Source: Competibacteraceae bacterium UBA3908 (GTDB lineage Bacteria > Pseudomonadota > Gammaproteobacteria > Competibacterales > Competibacteraceae). From it: a stretch of 15,492 bases of DNA. Location: assembly GCA_002391525.1 (NCBI GenBank), contig DGFE01000190.1, positions 4,474-19,965 on the forward strand, given 5' to 3'. The position numbers and the translations under genes are program-made. The notes below the pieces were generated by a model. The model worked only from the letters and a program-made list of their open reading frames with translations, was not told where the DNA came from and searched no databases. Within the stretch, counting starts at the first letter, position 1; each line of letters starts with the position of its first letter. Positions 1 through 7,696 of this stretch are shown one piece after another.

Positions 1-218
1 ACTGGAATCGCCTCGGCAACGGCGCTCACACCCTGCGGGCCTTCGCCGACGGCGCGGAATTCGCCAGCGCCACCTTCACCGTGACCGATCTGGGCGTGGA
101 ATACCTGGAAGGCGCCAGCGGCGAGTACACCTTGCCGAATTTCCCGCAAGCCGGCAGGAACGTCACCGTCCGCTGGTCGGAGCCTAATCAGAACTTCGTG
201 ATCGTCGATTCCCGGTGA
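1..218 (+). CDS. C-terminal fragment of an unknown, probably exported, protein
   Basis: The reading frame is open from base 3 and ends at TGA 216-218, giving the last 71 residues of a protein whose start lies outside the window. The fragment reads like a beta-rich repeat or Ig-like end domain, with segments such as LGNGAHTLRAFADG, ASATFTVTDLG and ending QNFVIVDSR. From memory, similar tails (HTVRA..DG.EFA.ATFTV...QNFVI) occur repeatedly in large surface or exported proteins of Competibacter-like gammaproteobacteria; I cannot verify this here. No catalytic motif is visible. The gene points towards the acyl-CoA synthetase gene, and a terminator-like hairpin follows directly. Function unknown. 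Confidence 0.7.
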   Translation, partial: WNRLGNGAHTLRAFADGAEFASATFTVTDLGVEYLEGASGEYTLPNFPQAGRNVTVRWSEPNQNFVIVDSR

Positions 219-228
219 TCGGGTCGCA

Positions 229-261
229 GGCTGGGTCGTGCGCGGCGAAACCCGGCCTTTT
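229..261 (+). terminator. Terminator-like hairpin after the left-edge gene
   Basis: GGCTGGG (229-235) pairs with CCCGGCC (251-257, one G-T wobble) and is followed by TTTT (258-261), 11 bases after the upstream stop codon. The T-run is short and the loop is 15 bases, so it is a plausible but not strong intrinsic terminator for the + strand gene. An outer inverted repeat, GTCGCAG (223-229) with CTGCGAC (272-278), could enclose the structure and reaches the stop of the convergent acyl-CoA synthetase gene. Confidence 0.45.
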
Positions 262-277
262 CCCCAAGCGGCTGCGA

Positions 278-1804
278 CTAGCGCTCGCGCAATTCCCGCC
301 GCAGGACCTTCCCCGCCGCCGAGATCGGCAGGGACGCCACGAATTCGACGTGGCGGGGAATCTTGTAACGGGCCAGGCAGTCGCCAAGATGCGCCAGCAG
401 CTCATCGGCGGTGGCGGTCTGGTCCGGCTTGAGCACGACATACGCCTTGCCGACCTCACCCCACTTCGGGTCGGGTACGCCGACCACCGCGCACTGAAAC
501 ACCGCCGGATGCCGGTACAGCGCCGCCTCGATTTCCGCCGGGTAGACGTTTTCGCCGCCGGAAATGAACATGTCCTTCAGCCGGTCGACGATGTAAAAAT
601 ACCAATCCTCGTCGTGACGGGCCAGATCGCCGGTATGAAACCAGCCGTCGGCGTCGATCACTTCGGTCCAGGCGGCGGCGTTGTTGAAATAGCCCGAGGC
701 GATGCTGAGGCCTTTCAGCACCAATTCGCCGACCTGATTTGGACCGAGTGGGCGGTTGTCGCGATCCACGATCCGGGCGTCGATGTAGAAATTGGGCCGA
801 CCGATGCTGCCGGCCTTGCGGATGGCGTCTTCCGGGGCCAGCGCGAACAGGCCCGGCCCGAACTCGGTCATGCCGAAACCCTGCTTGAAGCGGATGCCCT
901 TCTCGCGGGTGTACTGTTCCACCAGCGGCACGGGGAGCGGGGCGCCGCCACTGGTGCAGAAGCGCAGGGAGCTTAAATCCACCTCCGCCCAGGCCGGGGT
1001 CTGGGTCAGCATCTGATACATCGCCGGCACCGCCGCGAACACCGTCGCCCGCTCCCGCTCGATTAACCGCAACACCCGTTCCGGGTCGAAGCGCTTCAAC
1101 AGCACCGTGGTCCCACCCATGATGACCTGTGGCAGGGTGTAGACGAACAGTCCGCCGACGTGGAACATCGGGAACACGTTCAGGTACACGTCGTCGCGGC
1201 CCAGGTCGTGAATGACCGTGTTCAAGCAGTTCCAGGCGATCTGGCGGTGGCTGATCTGGGCGCCCTTGGGCAGGCCGGTGGTGCCGCCAGTGAAGACGAT
1301 GGCGGCGATATCCTCCTCGACCAGCGTCTCGCAAACGCAGGGCACAGTCGGCGCGGCGTCCAGCAGGTCGCCGAAATTCAGGCTGCCGGAAATACCGGTC
1401 CCATCTAAATGGATCCAGTGGCGCACCGGGGTTTCCTCCCGCGCCAGTTGGGTGACGCCATCCTTGAAGGCATCGTCGTAAACCAGCACAGTCGGCGTGA
1501 CCTCGGCAAGGATTTGCTGCAACTCGCGCCAGTGCAGCCGCCAGTTGAGCGCGGTGTGAATCGCGCCCAGCTTGCCGCAGGCGAACAGCACATCCAGATG
1601 CTCGACCCCGTCCAGCGCCAGCATCGCCACCCGGTCGCCCTTGCCGATGCCGGCGGTTTCACGCAGCCAGTTCGCCAGCCGGTTGGCCCGCTCGTTCAGT
1701 TGGGCGAAAGTCAACCGCGGTTCCGGAGTTTTGCCCGCGTCCACGATGGCCAACGCATCCGGACTGTAGATCGTCCGCCGGCCGAGATAATCGCCGATGT
1801 ACAT
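278..1804 (-). CDS. AMP-forming acyl-CoA synthetase (long/medium-chain fatty acid-CoA ligase type)
   Basis: A 508-residue member of the ANL adenylating superfamily, which activates a carboxylic acid with ATP and transfers it to CoA in the cytoplasm. Visible motifs, in order: P-loop FTGGTTGLPKG (about 171-181), QGFGMTEFGPG (about 308-318), GWFHTGDLA (387-395), the hinge region VDRLKDMFISGGENVYPAEIE (about 406-426), and PISAAGKVLRRE near the C-terminus, whose K499 is the expected catalytic lysine. Length is normal for the family. The ATG at 1804 is preferred because GAGGGA lies 6 to 8 bases upstream; the frame is open to 1846 but that extension (MDRRQNDHPP) looks like leader. There is no signal peptide. 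It is divergent from the esterase gene, with 212 bases between the start codons. The chain length of the substrate cannot be read from sequence; a benzoate-like or other aryl acid is possible. Confidence 0.9.
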   Translation of the reverse strand: MYIGDYLGRRTIYSPDALAIVDAGKTPEPRLTFAQLNERANRLANWLRETAGIGKGDRVAMLALDGVEHLDVLFACGKLGAIHTALNWRLHWRELQQILAEVTPTVLVYDDAFKDGVTQLAREETPVRHWIHLDGTGISGSLNFGDLLDAAPTVPCVCETLVEEDIAAIVFTGGTTGLPKGAQISHRQIAWNCLNTVIHDLGRDDVYLNVFPMFHVGGLFVYTLPQVIMGGTTVLLKRFDPERVLRLIERERATVFAAVPAMYQMLTQTPAWAEVDLSSLRFCTSGGAPLPVPLVEQYTREKGIRFKQGFGMTEFGPGLFALAPEDAIRKAGSIGRPNFYIDARIVDRDNRPLGPNQVGELVLKGLSIASGYFNNAAAWTEVIDADGWFHTGDLARHDEDWYFYIVDRLKDMFISGGENVYPAEIEAALYRHPAVFQCAVVGVPDPKWGEVGKAYVVLKPDQTATADELLAHLGDCLARYKIPRHVEFVASLPISAAGKVLRRELRER

Positions 1805-2016
1805 CTCGCTTCCCTCGGGTGGATGGTCATTTTGGCGCCGATCCACTCTTCCTCATGCCACGCCCGTCCGGGGAAGCGGGGAGAATAGGTCGGCTCCGGT
1901 TTCTAAGTATAGGCCATGCGGCGTTGTCCGCCGCCGTGCACTGGGTCAGGCTGACCGATCCCCAAAACACTATGCTGTTACCGACAAGGCGCTGACTTGA
2001 GAGGGGACGAAGCCTC

Positions 2017-3252
2017 ATGACCGAACTGAAGGTGGAAGCGGAAGCCGGCGAGGTGGGATTCGACGCCAAGCGACTCGGTCGTATCGATTCGCACTTTGCC
2101 CGCTATGTGGACGACGGGCGGCTGCCCGGCTGGCTGATCCTGGTCAGTCGGGCCGGCAAGATCGCGTACCTCGGCAAGTATGGCTACCGGGATCTGGAAT
2201 CCGGAGCGCCGGTCGAGTGGGATACCCTGTTCCGCGTCTACTCGATGACCAAACCGGTCACCGCGGTGGCCGCGATGATGCTGTACGAGGAAGGGGCTTT
2301 CGAGCTGAAGGACCCGGTGAGTCGGTTCCTCCCGACCTTCGGCGACGTGCGGGTGTACCGCAGCGGGTCGGCGCTGAAGCCGGTGACCGAGCCGGTCCGC
2401 GAGCCGATCAAAATCTGGCATCTGCTCACCCATACCGCCGGCCTGACCTACGGCTTCCATCACGCCCATCCGGTGGATGCTCTCTATCGGGCCGCCGGCT
2501 TCGAGTGGGGACCGCCGACGGGCATGGATCTCGCCGCCTGCTGCGACGTTTGGGCCAGTCTGCCCCTGCTGTTCCAGCCGGGCGCGGAGTGGAACTATTC
2601 GGTGGCGACCGACGTGCTGGGCCGGGTGATCGAAGTCGTCTCCGGCATCAGTCTCGACCGGTTCTTCGCCGAGCGGATTTTCCAGCCGCTGGGTATGCGC
2701 GATACCCGCTTCTGGGTGAACGAGGCGGACGCCGGACGGTTGGCCGCTTTCTACTCACCGCAACCCGAAACCCTGCGCGCGGTACGCAACGACGCCATGG
2801 ATCGGGTCGCGCGACACCCCCACGCCTGCTGCCTGGGGGGCGACGGGTTGGTTTCGACCGCCGCCGACTACCATCGCTTCACCCAAATGTTGTTGCGGGG
2901 CGGCGGGTTGAACGGCGTCCGGCTGCTGAGCAACCGAACCCTGCGCTACATGACCCGCAATCATCTGCCCGGCGGGGTCGATCTCGAAACCTTTGGCCGG
3001 CCGCTGTTCGCCGAAACCACCTTCGACGGAGTGGGCTTCGGGCTGGGCTTCTCGGTGGTCGTCGACCCGGTGGCCAACAAGGTGCTGTCCTCGCTCGGCG
3101 AGTTCGCCTGGGGCGGGGCCGCCAGCACGGCGTTCTGGGTGGATCCGACCGAGGACATCACCGCGCTGCTGTTCACCCAGTTGTTCCCCTCCAGCACCCA
3201 TCCGCTTCGTCCTCAGCTCCGGCAACTGGTTTACCAGGCATTGGTGGATTAG
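2017..3252 (+). CDS. Serine hydrolase of the beta-lactamase (class C / EstB-like esterase) family
   Basis: A 411-residue beta-lactamase-fold hydrolase. The nucleophile motif SMTK is at 76-79 (RVYSMTKP), so S76 and K79 are the predicted catalytic pair. YSV at 194-196 (EWNYSVATDVLGRVIE) is the second motif with the Tyr general base. AWGGAAS near 364-370 occupies the place of the KTG/HxG element, as in family VIII esterases. HLLTHTAGLTYGF (about 135-147) is also typical. No signal peptide is seen, so it probably acts in the cytoplasm as an esterase rather than an antibiotic-resistance beta-lactamase. The start at 2017 has GAGAGGGG upstream. It is divergent from the acyl-CoA synthetase gene, so a shared role in freeing and activating an acyl group is possible but unproven. 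Confidence 0.88.
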   Translation: MTELKVEAEAGEVGFDAKRLGRIDSHFARYVDDGRLPGWLILVSRAGKIAYLGKYGYRDLESGAPVEWDTLFRVYSMTKPVTAVAAMMLYEEGAFELKDPVSRFLPTFGDVRVYRSGSALKPVTEPVREPIKIWHLLTHTAGLTYGFHHAHPVDALYRAAGFEWGPPTGMDLAACCDVWASLPLLFQPGAEWNYSVATDVLGRVIEVVSGISLDRFFAERIFQPLGMRDTRFWVNEADAGRLAAFYSPQPETLRAVRNDAMDRVARHPHACCLGGDGLVSTAADYHRFTQMLLRGGGLNGVRLLSNRTLRYMTRNHLPGGVDLETFGRPLFAETTFDGVGFGLGFSVVVDPVANKVLSSLGEFAWGGAASTAFWVDPTEDITALLFTQLFPSSTHPLRPQLRQLVYQALVD

Positions 3253-3275
3253 CGCGCGGGGTCATCCTGGCGGCG

Positions 3276-3308
3276 TCCCGAACCGCCCGGCCTGGAGCGG
3301 GTTCGGGA
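3276..3308. terminator. Hairpin between convergent esterase and superoxide dismutase genes
   Basis: TCCCGAACC (3276-3284) and GGTTCGGGA (3300-3308) form a perfect 9-base inverted repeat with a 15-base loop, extendable by a G-T and a C-G pair. It lies in the 65-base gap between two convergent stop codons, where a bidirectional terminator is expected. There is no T-run on either side, so any termination would not be classical intrinsic termination. Confidence 0.45.
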
Positions 3309-3317
3309 TGGCCGGTC

Positions 3318-4043
3318 TCAGGTCGCCAGGTTTTGCGCGGCGAAGTCCCAGTTGATCAGCTTGTCGAGCACGGCGGCCACGTAGTCGGCGCGCCGGTTCT
3401 GGTAGTCCAGATAGTAGGCGTGCTCCCAGACGTCGATGGTCAGCAGCGGTTTGAGGCCGTGGACGATGGGCGTGTCGGCGTTGCCGGTCTTGGTCACCGC
3501 CAGCTTGTCGCCATCCTTCACCAGCCAAGCCCAGCCGCTGCCGAACTGGCTGGTGGCGGCCTTGGCGAATTCGGTTTTGAACTGATCGAAGCCGCCGAAG
3601 GATTTTTCGATCAGCTCCGCCAGCGCGCCGGTGGGTTTGCCGCCGCCCTTGGGTCGCAGGCTGTTCCAGTAGAAGGTGTGGTTCCAGACCTGGGCGGCGT
3701 TGTTGAAAATCGCGGTCTTGTCGACGGCACCGACGGAAGCTTTGATGACCGCCTCCAACGACTGATCCGCCAGGGGCGTGCCCGCGACCAGTTGATTGAG
3801 GTTGTTGACGTAACCCTGGTGGTGCTTGCCGTAGTGAAAGCCGATGGTATTGGCCGAGATGGAGGGACTCAGGGCATTGTCGGCATAAGGCAGCGGCGGC
3901 AGGGTGAAGGGACCGCCGCCGGCGGCGGCGCGAGCCGCGCGGGGAAAAGCGAGATCGCCAAAAGCCAGCGCGGCGGAACCCGCTAGCACGGCGGTCAGGA
4001 ACCGGCGGCGATTCAGGGAAGATTCGGGCAACATCACGGACAT
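3318..4043 (-). CDS. sodB: Fe-type superoxide dismutase with Tat signal peptide
   Basis: A 241-residue Fe/Mn-family superoxide dismutase, which converts superoxide to O2 and H2O2. The metal ligands are visible: H70 ([10 protein letters not shown]), H122 (WNHTFYW), D204 and H208 ([11 protein letters not shown]). Q118 in NNAAQVWNH sits at the position of the active-site Gln of Fe enzymes (E. coli SodB Q69), so iron is the likely metal. Unlike E. coli SodB it starts with a twin-arginine leader, [16 protein letters not shown], ending at ARA-A near residue 39, which predicts export of the folded protein to the periplasm. The ATG at 4043 is chosen because GAGGAG lies 8 bases upstream; the frame is open to 4214 but would overlap cusF. 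It follows cusF by 124 bases containing two hairpins, so it may be partly uncoupled from the cus operon. Confidence 0.92.
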   Translation of the reverse strand: MSVMLPESSLNRRRFLTAVLAGSAALAFGDLAFPRAARAAAGGGPFTLPPLPYADNALSPSISANTIGFHYGKHHQGYVNNLNQLVAGTPLADQSLEAVIKASVGAVDKTAIFNNAAQVWNHTFYWNSLRPKGGGKPTGALAELIEKSFGGFDQFKTEFAKAATSQFGSGWAWLVKDGDKLAVTKTGNADTPIVHGLKPLLTIDVWEHAYYLDYQNRRADYVAAVLDKLINWDFAAQNLAT

Positions 4044-4063
4044 CAGCAGGGCTCCTCGTTGAG

Positions 4064-4094
4064 GCGCGCCGGGTCTGGAAATCGTCCGGCGCGC
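4064..4094 (-). other. Inverted repeat in the superoxide dismutase leader
   Basis: GCGCGCCGG (4064-4072) and CCGGCGCGC (4086-4094) form a perfect 9-base inverted repeat with a 13-base loop. On the minus strand it lies just upstream of the sod Shine-Dalgarno site (4052-4057). It could be an mRNA leader structure or part of a transcription stop for the cus operon. A short palindrome, CCGAATATCGG, is next to it at about 4099-4109. Confidence 0.4.
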
Positions 4095-4126
4095 TGAACC
4101 GAATATCGGCAAGTGTAGCCGACGCG

Positions 4127-4152
4127 CCGTGGCGATGGATGACTCGCCACGG
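4127..4152 (-). terminator. Hairpin just after cusF
   Basis: CCGTGGCG (4127-4134) and CGCCACGG (4145-4152) are perfect complements with a 10-base loop, starting about 16 bases after the cusF stop codon on the minus strand. Its position suits the end of the cusBAF transcript or an mRNA-stabilising structure. No T-run follows, so it is not a strong intrinsic terminator and some read-through into sod is expected. Confidence 0.4.
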
Positions 4153-4167
4153 GCAAGCGCGGCGCGT

Positions 4168-4500
4168 TCAAGGCGCCGGTTCGATGACGGTGACGATATA
4201 GCTTCCTTTGTCACCGGGCATCAGGGTGAATTCGACCTTGTCGCCCGCCTTGACCTTGCCCGCCATGGCTTTGTCCGCCAACCGAAAATCCATCACCATT
4301 TTCGGCCACTGCAACGCCGGAATCGGATCGTGGTCGATCACCAGTTTGCCCGCCGCCGCGTCCACGCTCTTGACCGTGCCGGTGGCGGCGACACTCTCGG
4401 TTGCCGCCGGATGGGCGCCATGACCAGGATCAGCCGCCAGAGCGATTCCACCGCCGCTCAGCACGGCCAGAAAAACAGGGATCAGCAGTCGTCTTTTCAT
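4168..4500 (-). CDS. cusF: CusF-like periplasmic Cu(I)/Ag(I)-binding protein
   Basis: A 110-residue exported copper chaperone. The signal peptide is [22 protein letters not shown], cleaved near ALA-ADPG. The mature part is the CusF small barrel with the metal site [17 protein letters not shown]57, W65, M68 and M70 match the His, Trp (cation-pi) and two Met of E. coli CusF. The protein would bind Cu(I)/Ag(I) in the periplasm and hand it to the CusBA pump. GGAG lies 5 bases before the ATG. It is 28 bases after cusA, so it is the last gene of the efflux set. A second CusF domain is fused to the end of CusB in this operon. Confidence 0.93.
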   Translation of the reverse strand: MKRRLLIPVFLAVLSGGGIALAADPGHGAHPAATESVAATGTVKSVDAAAGKLVIDHDPIPALQWPKMVMDFRLADKAMAGKVKAGDKVEFTLMPGDKGSYIVTVIEPAP

Positions 4501-4528
4501 GGTTTCTCCAGGATTGCTTGGGTTGGAT

Positions 4529-7500
4529 TCACGATTCGACCGCGGCCAGCGCCGCGACCCGCCGCCGGTTTTCCCGGCTGATCACCATTCCCTGCCAGAG
4601 CAGGAACACCGCCGGAATCACCACCAGGGTCAGCAGGGTGGCGCTGATCATGCCGCCGACCATCGGCGCGGCGATGCGGCGCATGACCTCCGACCCCGTG
4701 CCCGCGCCGTACATGATCGGCAGCAGGCCGGCGATGATGGTGGCGACGGTCATCATCTTCGGGCGCACCCGCAGCAGCGCGCCCTCGATCACCGCCTCGC
4801 GCAATTCGTCCAGGGTGACGGCGCGGCCCGCGCTGGCGGCGAGTTCCCGCCGTTTCGCCAATGCCTGATCGAGATAGACCAGCATCACCACACCGGTCTC
4901 CGCCGCGACTCCGGCCAGGGCGATGAAGCCGACCCCGACCGCCACCGACAGGTTGTAGTTCAGCCAGTACAGCAGCCAGACCCCGCCCAGCAGGGCGAAC
5001 GGCAGGGTCGCCATGATCAGCACCGCCTCGCCCAGCCGGCCGAAGCTCAGGTACAGCAGCAGGAAGATCACTGCCAGCGTCACCGGCACGACGATTTGCA
5101 ACCGGGCCAGCGCCCGGGTCAGGTATTCGTACTGGCCGGACCAGCGCAGCGAATAACCCGCCGGCAGTTCGACCTGCTCCGCCACCGCCTGTTGCGCTTC
5201 GGCGACGAAGGAACCGAGGTCGCGGCCCTGCACATCCACGTAGGTGATGCCGGTCAACCGGGCGTTCTCGCTCTGCAACATCGCCGGGCCGTCGGTGATT
5301 TTGACTTCAGCGACCTGGCTCAACGGCACGGCGGCGCCGGTGGGGGTGACGATGGGCAGGGCTTGCAGCCGCTCCAGCGAGTCGCGCACTGTCTGCGGGT
5401 AGCGCAGGTTGACCGGATAGCGTTCCAGCCCTTCCACGGTCTCGGTGACGTTCATCCCGCCGACGGCGGTATTGATCACCTCCTGCACGTCGCCGATGTT
5501 CAGTCCCAGCCGGGCGGCGGCCAGGCGGTCGATGGCCACATCCACGTAACGTCCGCCCGCCACCCGCTCGGAATAGACCGAGGTGGCGCCGGGAATCGCG
5601 CGGATGACCTGTTCCAGTCGTTCGCCCACCTGCTGAATGACCGCCGGGTCGGTGCCGGCCACCTTGACCCCCAGCGGCGTCTTGATGCCGGTGGCGAGCA
5701 TGTTGATCCGGTTCTTGATCGGCATCACCCAGGCGTTGCTCAGGCCGGGTAGTTTGACGACGCGGTCCAGTTCGGCGATCAAATCCGCCGTCGTCAGGCC
5801 GGGCCGCCATTCCGCACGCGGCTTGAGCTGAATCACCGTCTCGATCATGCTCAGCGGCGCCGGGTCGGTGGCGGTTTCCGCCCGCCCCACCTTGCCGAAC
5901 ACCCGCTTCACCTCCGGCACGGCGCGGATTAGCTTATCGGTCTGCTGCAAAATCTCCACCGCCTTGCCGATGGCGACGGCGGGAAAGGTGGTCGGCATGT
6001 ACAGCAAATCGCCCTCGTCCAGATCGGGCATGAACTCGACGCCCAGCCGTTGTAACGGCCACCAGGCGGTCAGGGTCAGCACACCCGCCAGCAGCACCAC
6101 CGGCCAGGGATGGCGCATGACCAGGGCGACGAAAGGACGATAGCTGGCGATCAACAAACGGTTGAGCGGGTTCTGGTGTTCGGGGCGGATGTGGCCGCGC
6201 ACGAACCAGCCCATCAACACCGGCACCAGGGTGATCGAGAGTCCCGCCGCCGCCGCCATCGCGTAGGTCTTGGTGTAGGCCAGCGGCGCGAACAGCCGCC
6301 CTTCCTGCGCTTCCAGGGCGAACACCGGCAGGAAGCTGAAGGTGATGATCAGCAGCGAGAAGAACAGCGGCGGCCCGACCTCGCCGGCGGCCTGCTGGAC
6401 GACGCGCCAGCGTTCGGCGGCGTCACGCGGCGTCTGCTTCTCCAGATGCTTGTGGAGGTTCTCCACCATGACGATGGCGGCGTCCACCATCGCGCCGATG
6501 GCGATGGCGATACCGCCCAGCGACAGGATGTTGGCGTTGATGCCCTGCCAGCGCATGATAGCGAAGGCGGCCAGAATGCCGACCGGCAGGCTGATCAGGA
6601 TCACCAGCGAGGAGCGCAGATGGAACAGGAACAGCGCGCAGACGATGACGACGACGACGAATTCCTCGATCAGCTTGTCGCGCAGGTTGGTCACCGCCCG
6701 CAGGATCAGGTCGGAGCGGTCGTAGGCGGGAACGATTTCCACACCCTCGGGCAAGCCGCGTCGCAACTGGTCGAGCTTGGCCTTGACCGCCTCGATAGTG
6801 GTCAGCGCGTTCTCGCCGGAGCGCATGACGATGATGCCGCCCACCGTCTCGCCTTCGCCGTCCAGTTCCGCCGCACCGAGTCGCAACTGGGGTCCGATGC
6901 GCACCTCGGCCACGTCGCCGAGCAGAATGGGCGTGCCGGCGGGGCTGACGCCGAGCGGCACCCGCCGCAAGTCCTCGATGGCTTGCAGGTAGCCGCGTGA
7001 ACGCACCATATACTCGGCCTCGGCCATCTCGATCACCGAGCCGCCGACCTCCTGGTTGGCGTTCTGGATCGCCATCCGCACCTGGGCCAGCGGCAGACCG
7101 TAGGCGCGCAGCCGGTTGGGATCGAGCACCACCTGATACTGCTTGACCATGCCGCCGACCGTGGCGACCTCGGCCACGCCGTCCACCGACTGCAATTCGT
7201 ATTTCAGAAACCAGTCCTGCAAAGAGCGCAGTTTCGCCAGATCGTGATGGTTGGTGCGATCCACCAGCGCGTACTCGTAGACCCAGCCGACCCCGGTCGC
7301 GTCCGGTCCCAGCGCCGGCTGAGCCTGGGGCGGCAGGCGCGGCGCGATCTGGCTCAGGTATTCCAATACCCGCGACCGCGCCCAGTACAGATCGGTGCCG
7401 TCGGCGAAGATCACGTAGACGAAGGAATCGCCAAAACCGGAATAGCCACGCACCGACACCGCGCCCGGCACCGCCAGCAGGGCTGTCGCCAGCGGGTAGG

Positions 7501-7696
7501 TGACCTGGCTTTCCACCACCTGCGGCGCCTGGCCGGGATAGCCGGTTTTGACGATGACCTGCACGTCGGACAGATCGGGCAGGGCGTCGAGCGGGATGTG
7601 GCGGGCGGACCAGGCACCCCAACCGGCCAGCAGCAGGGTCGCCAGCGTCACCAGCAGCCGGTTGTGAATCGACCAGCGGATGATGGCGGCGATCAT
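4529..7696 (-). CDS. cusA: CusA-type heavy-metal RND efflux pump, Cu(I)/Ag(I)
   Basis: A 1055-residue inner-membrane RND proton antiporter (E. coli CusA is 1047). It begins with TM1 (MIAAIIRWSIHNRLLVTLAT) and has the usual two halves, each with a large periplasmic loop and a block of membrane segments (about 343-500 and 868-1035). The proton-relay residues are at the CusA places: D405 and E412 in GAMVDAAIVMVEN, E933 in AAETGVVML, K980 in VRPKMMT. The three methionines that bind Cu(I)/Ag(I) in CusA are present as M567 (YMPTT), M617 (SMIET) and M666 (INMLATG), with the same 50/49 spacing as M573/M623/M672 of E. coli. This argues for Cu/Ag rather than Zn/Co/Ni. Start codon 7694-7696 overlaps the cusB stop as ATGA, so translation is coupled. 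The same frame is open far upstream inside cusB, but this is a GC-rich artefact. Confidence 0.96.
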   Translation of the reverse strand: MIAAIIRWSIHNRLLVTLATLLLAGWGAWSARHIPLDALPDLSDVQVIVKTGYPGQAPQVVESQVTYPLATALLAVPGAVSVRGYSGFGDSFVYVIFADGTDLYWARSRVLEYLSQIAPRLPPQAQPALGPDATGVGWVYEYALVDRTNHHDLAKLRSLQDWFLKYELQSVDGVAEVATVGGMVKQYQVVLDPNRLRAYGLPLAQVRMAIQNANQEVGGSVIEMAEAEYMVRSRGYLQAIEDLRRVPLGVSPAGTPILLGDVAEVRIGPQLRLGAAELDGEGETVGGIIVMRSGENALTTIEAVKAKLDQLRRGLPEGVEIVPAYDRSDLILRAVTNLRDKLIEEFVVVVIVCALFLFHLRSSLVILISLPVGILAAFAIMRWQGINANILSLGGIAIAIGAMVDAAIVMVENLHKHLEKQTPRDAAERWRVVQQAAGEVGPPLFFSLLIITFSFLPVFALEAQEGRLFAPLAYTKTYAMAAAAGLSITLVPVLMGWFVRGHIRPEHQNPLNRLLIASYRPFVALVMRHPWPVVLLAGVLTLTAWWPLQRLGVEFMPDLDEGDLLYMPTTFPAVAIGKAVEILQQTDKLIRAVPEVKRVFGKVGRAETATDPAPLSMIETVIQLKPRAEWRPGLTTADLIAELDRVVKLPGLSNAWVMPIKNRINMLATGIKTPLGVKVAGTDPAVIQQVGERLEQVIRAIPGATSVYSERVAGGRYVDVAIDRLAAARLGLNIGDVQEVINTAVGGMNVTETVEGLERYPVNLRYPQTVRDSLERLQALPIVTPTGAAVPLSQVAEVKITDGPAMLQSENARLTGITYVDVQGRDLGSFVAEAQQAVAEQVELPAGYSLRWSGQYEYLTRALARLQIVVPVTLAVIFLLLYLSFGRLGEAVLIMATLPFALLGGVWLLYWLNYNLSVAVGVGFIALAGVAAETGVVMLVYLDQALAKRRELAASAGRAVTLDELREAVIEGALLRVRPKMMTVATIIAGLLPIMYGAGTGSEVMRRIAAPMVGGMISATLLTLVVIPAVFLLWQGMVISRENRRRVAALAAVES

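Noticed and set aside
2017..3252. Antibiotic-resistance class C beta-lactamase
   Set aside because: No signal peptide, and WGG in place of KTG; the features fit a family VIII-type esterase better.
2217..3986. 589-codon + strand frame across the esterase and superoxide dismutase genes
   Set aside because: It is in a different frame over two well-supported genes on opposite strands, and its product is Arg/Pro/Gly-rich with no domain.
6110..7000. Long + strand frames antisense to cusA and cusB (also 4499-5752 and 7882-9366)
   Set aside because: His/Arg/Gln-rich products without domains, exactly antisense to strongly conserved genes; typical shadows in GC-rich DNA.
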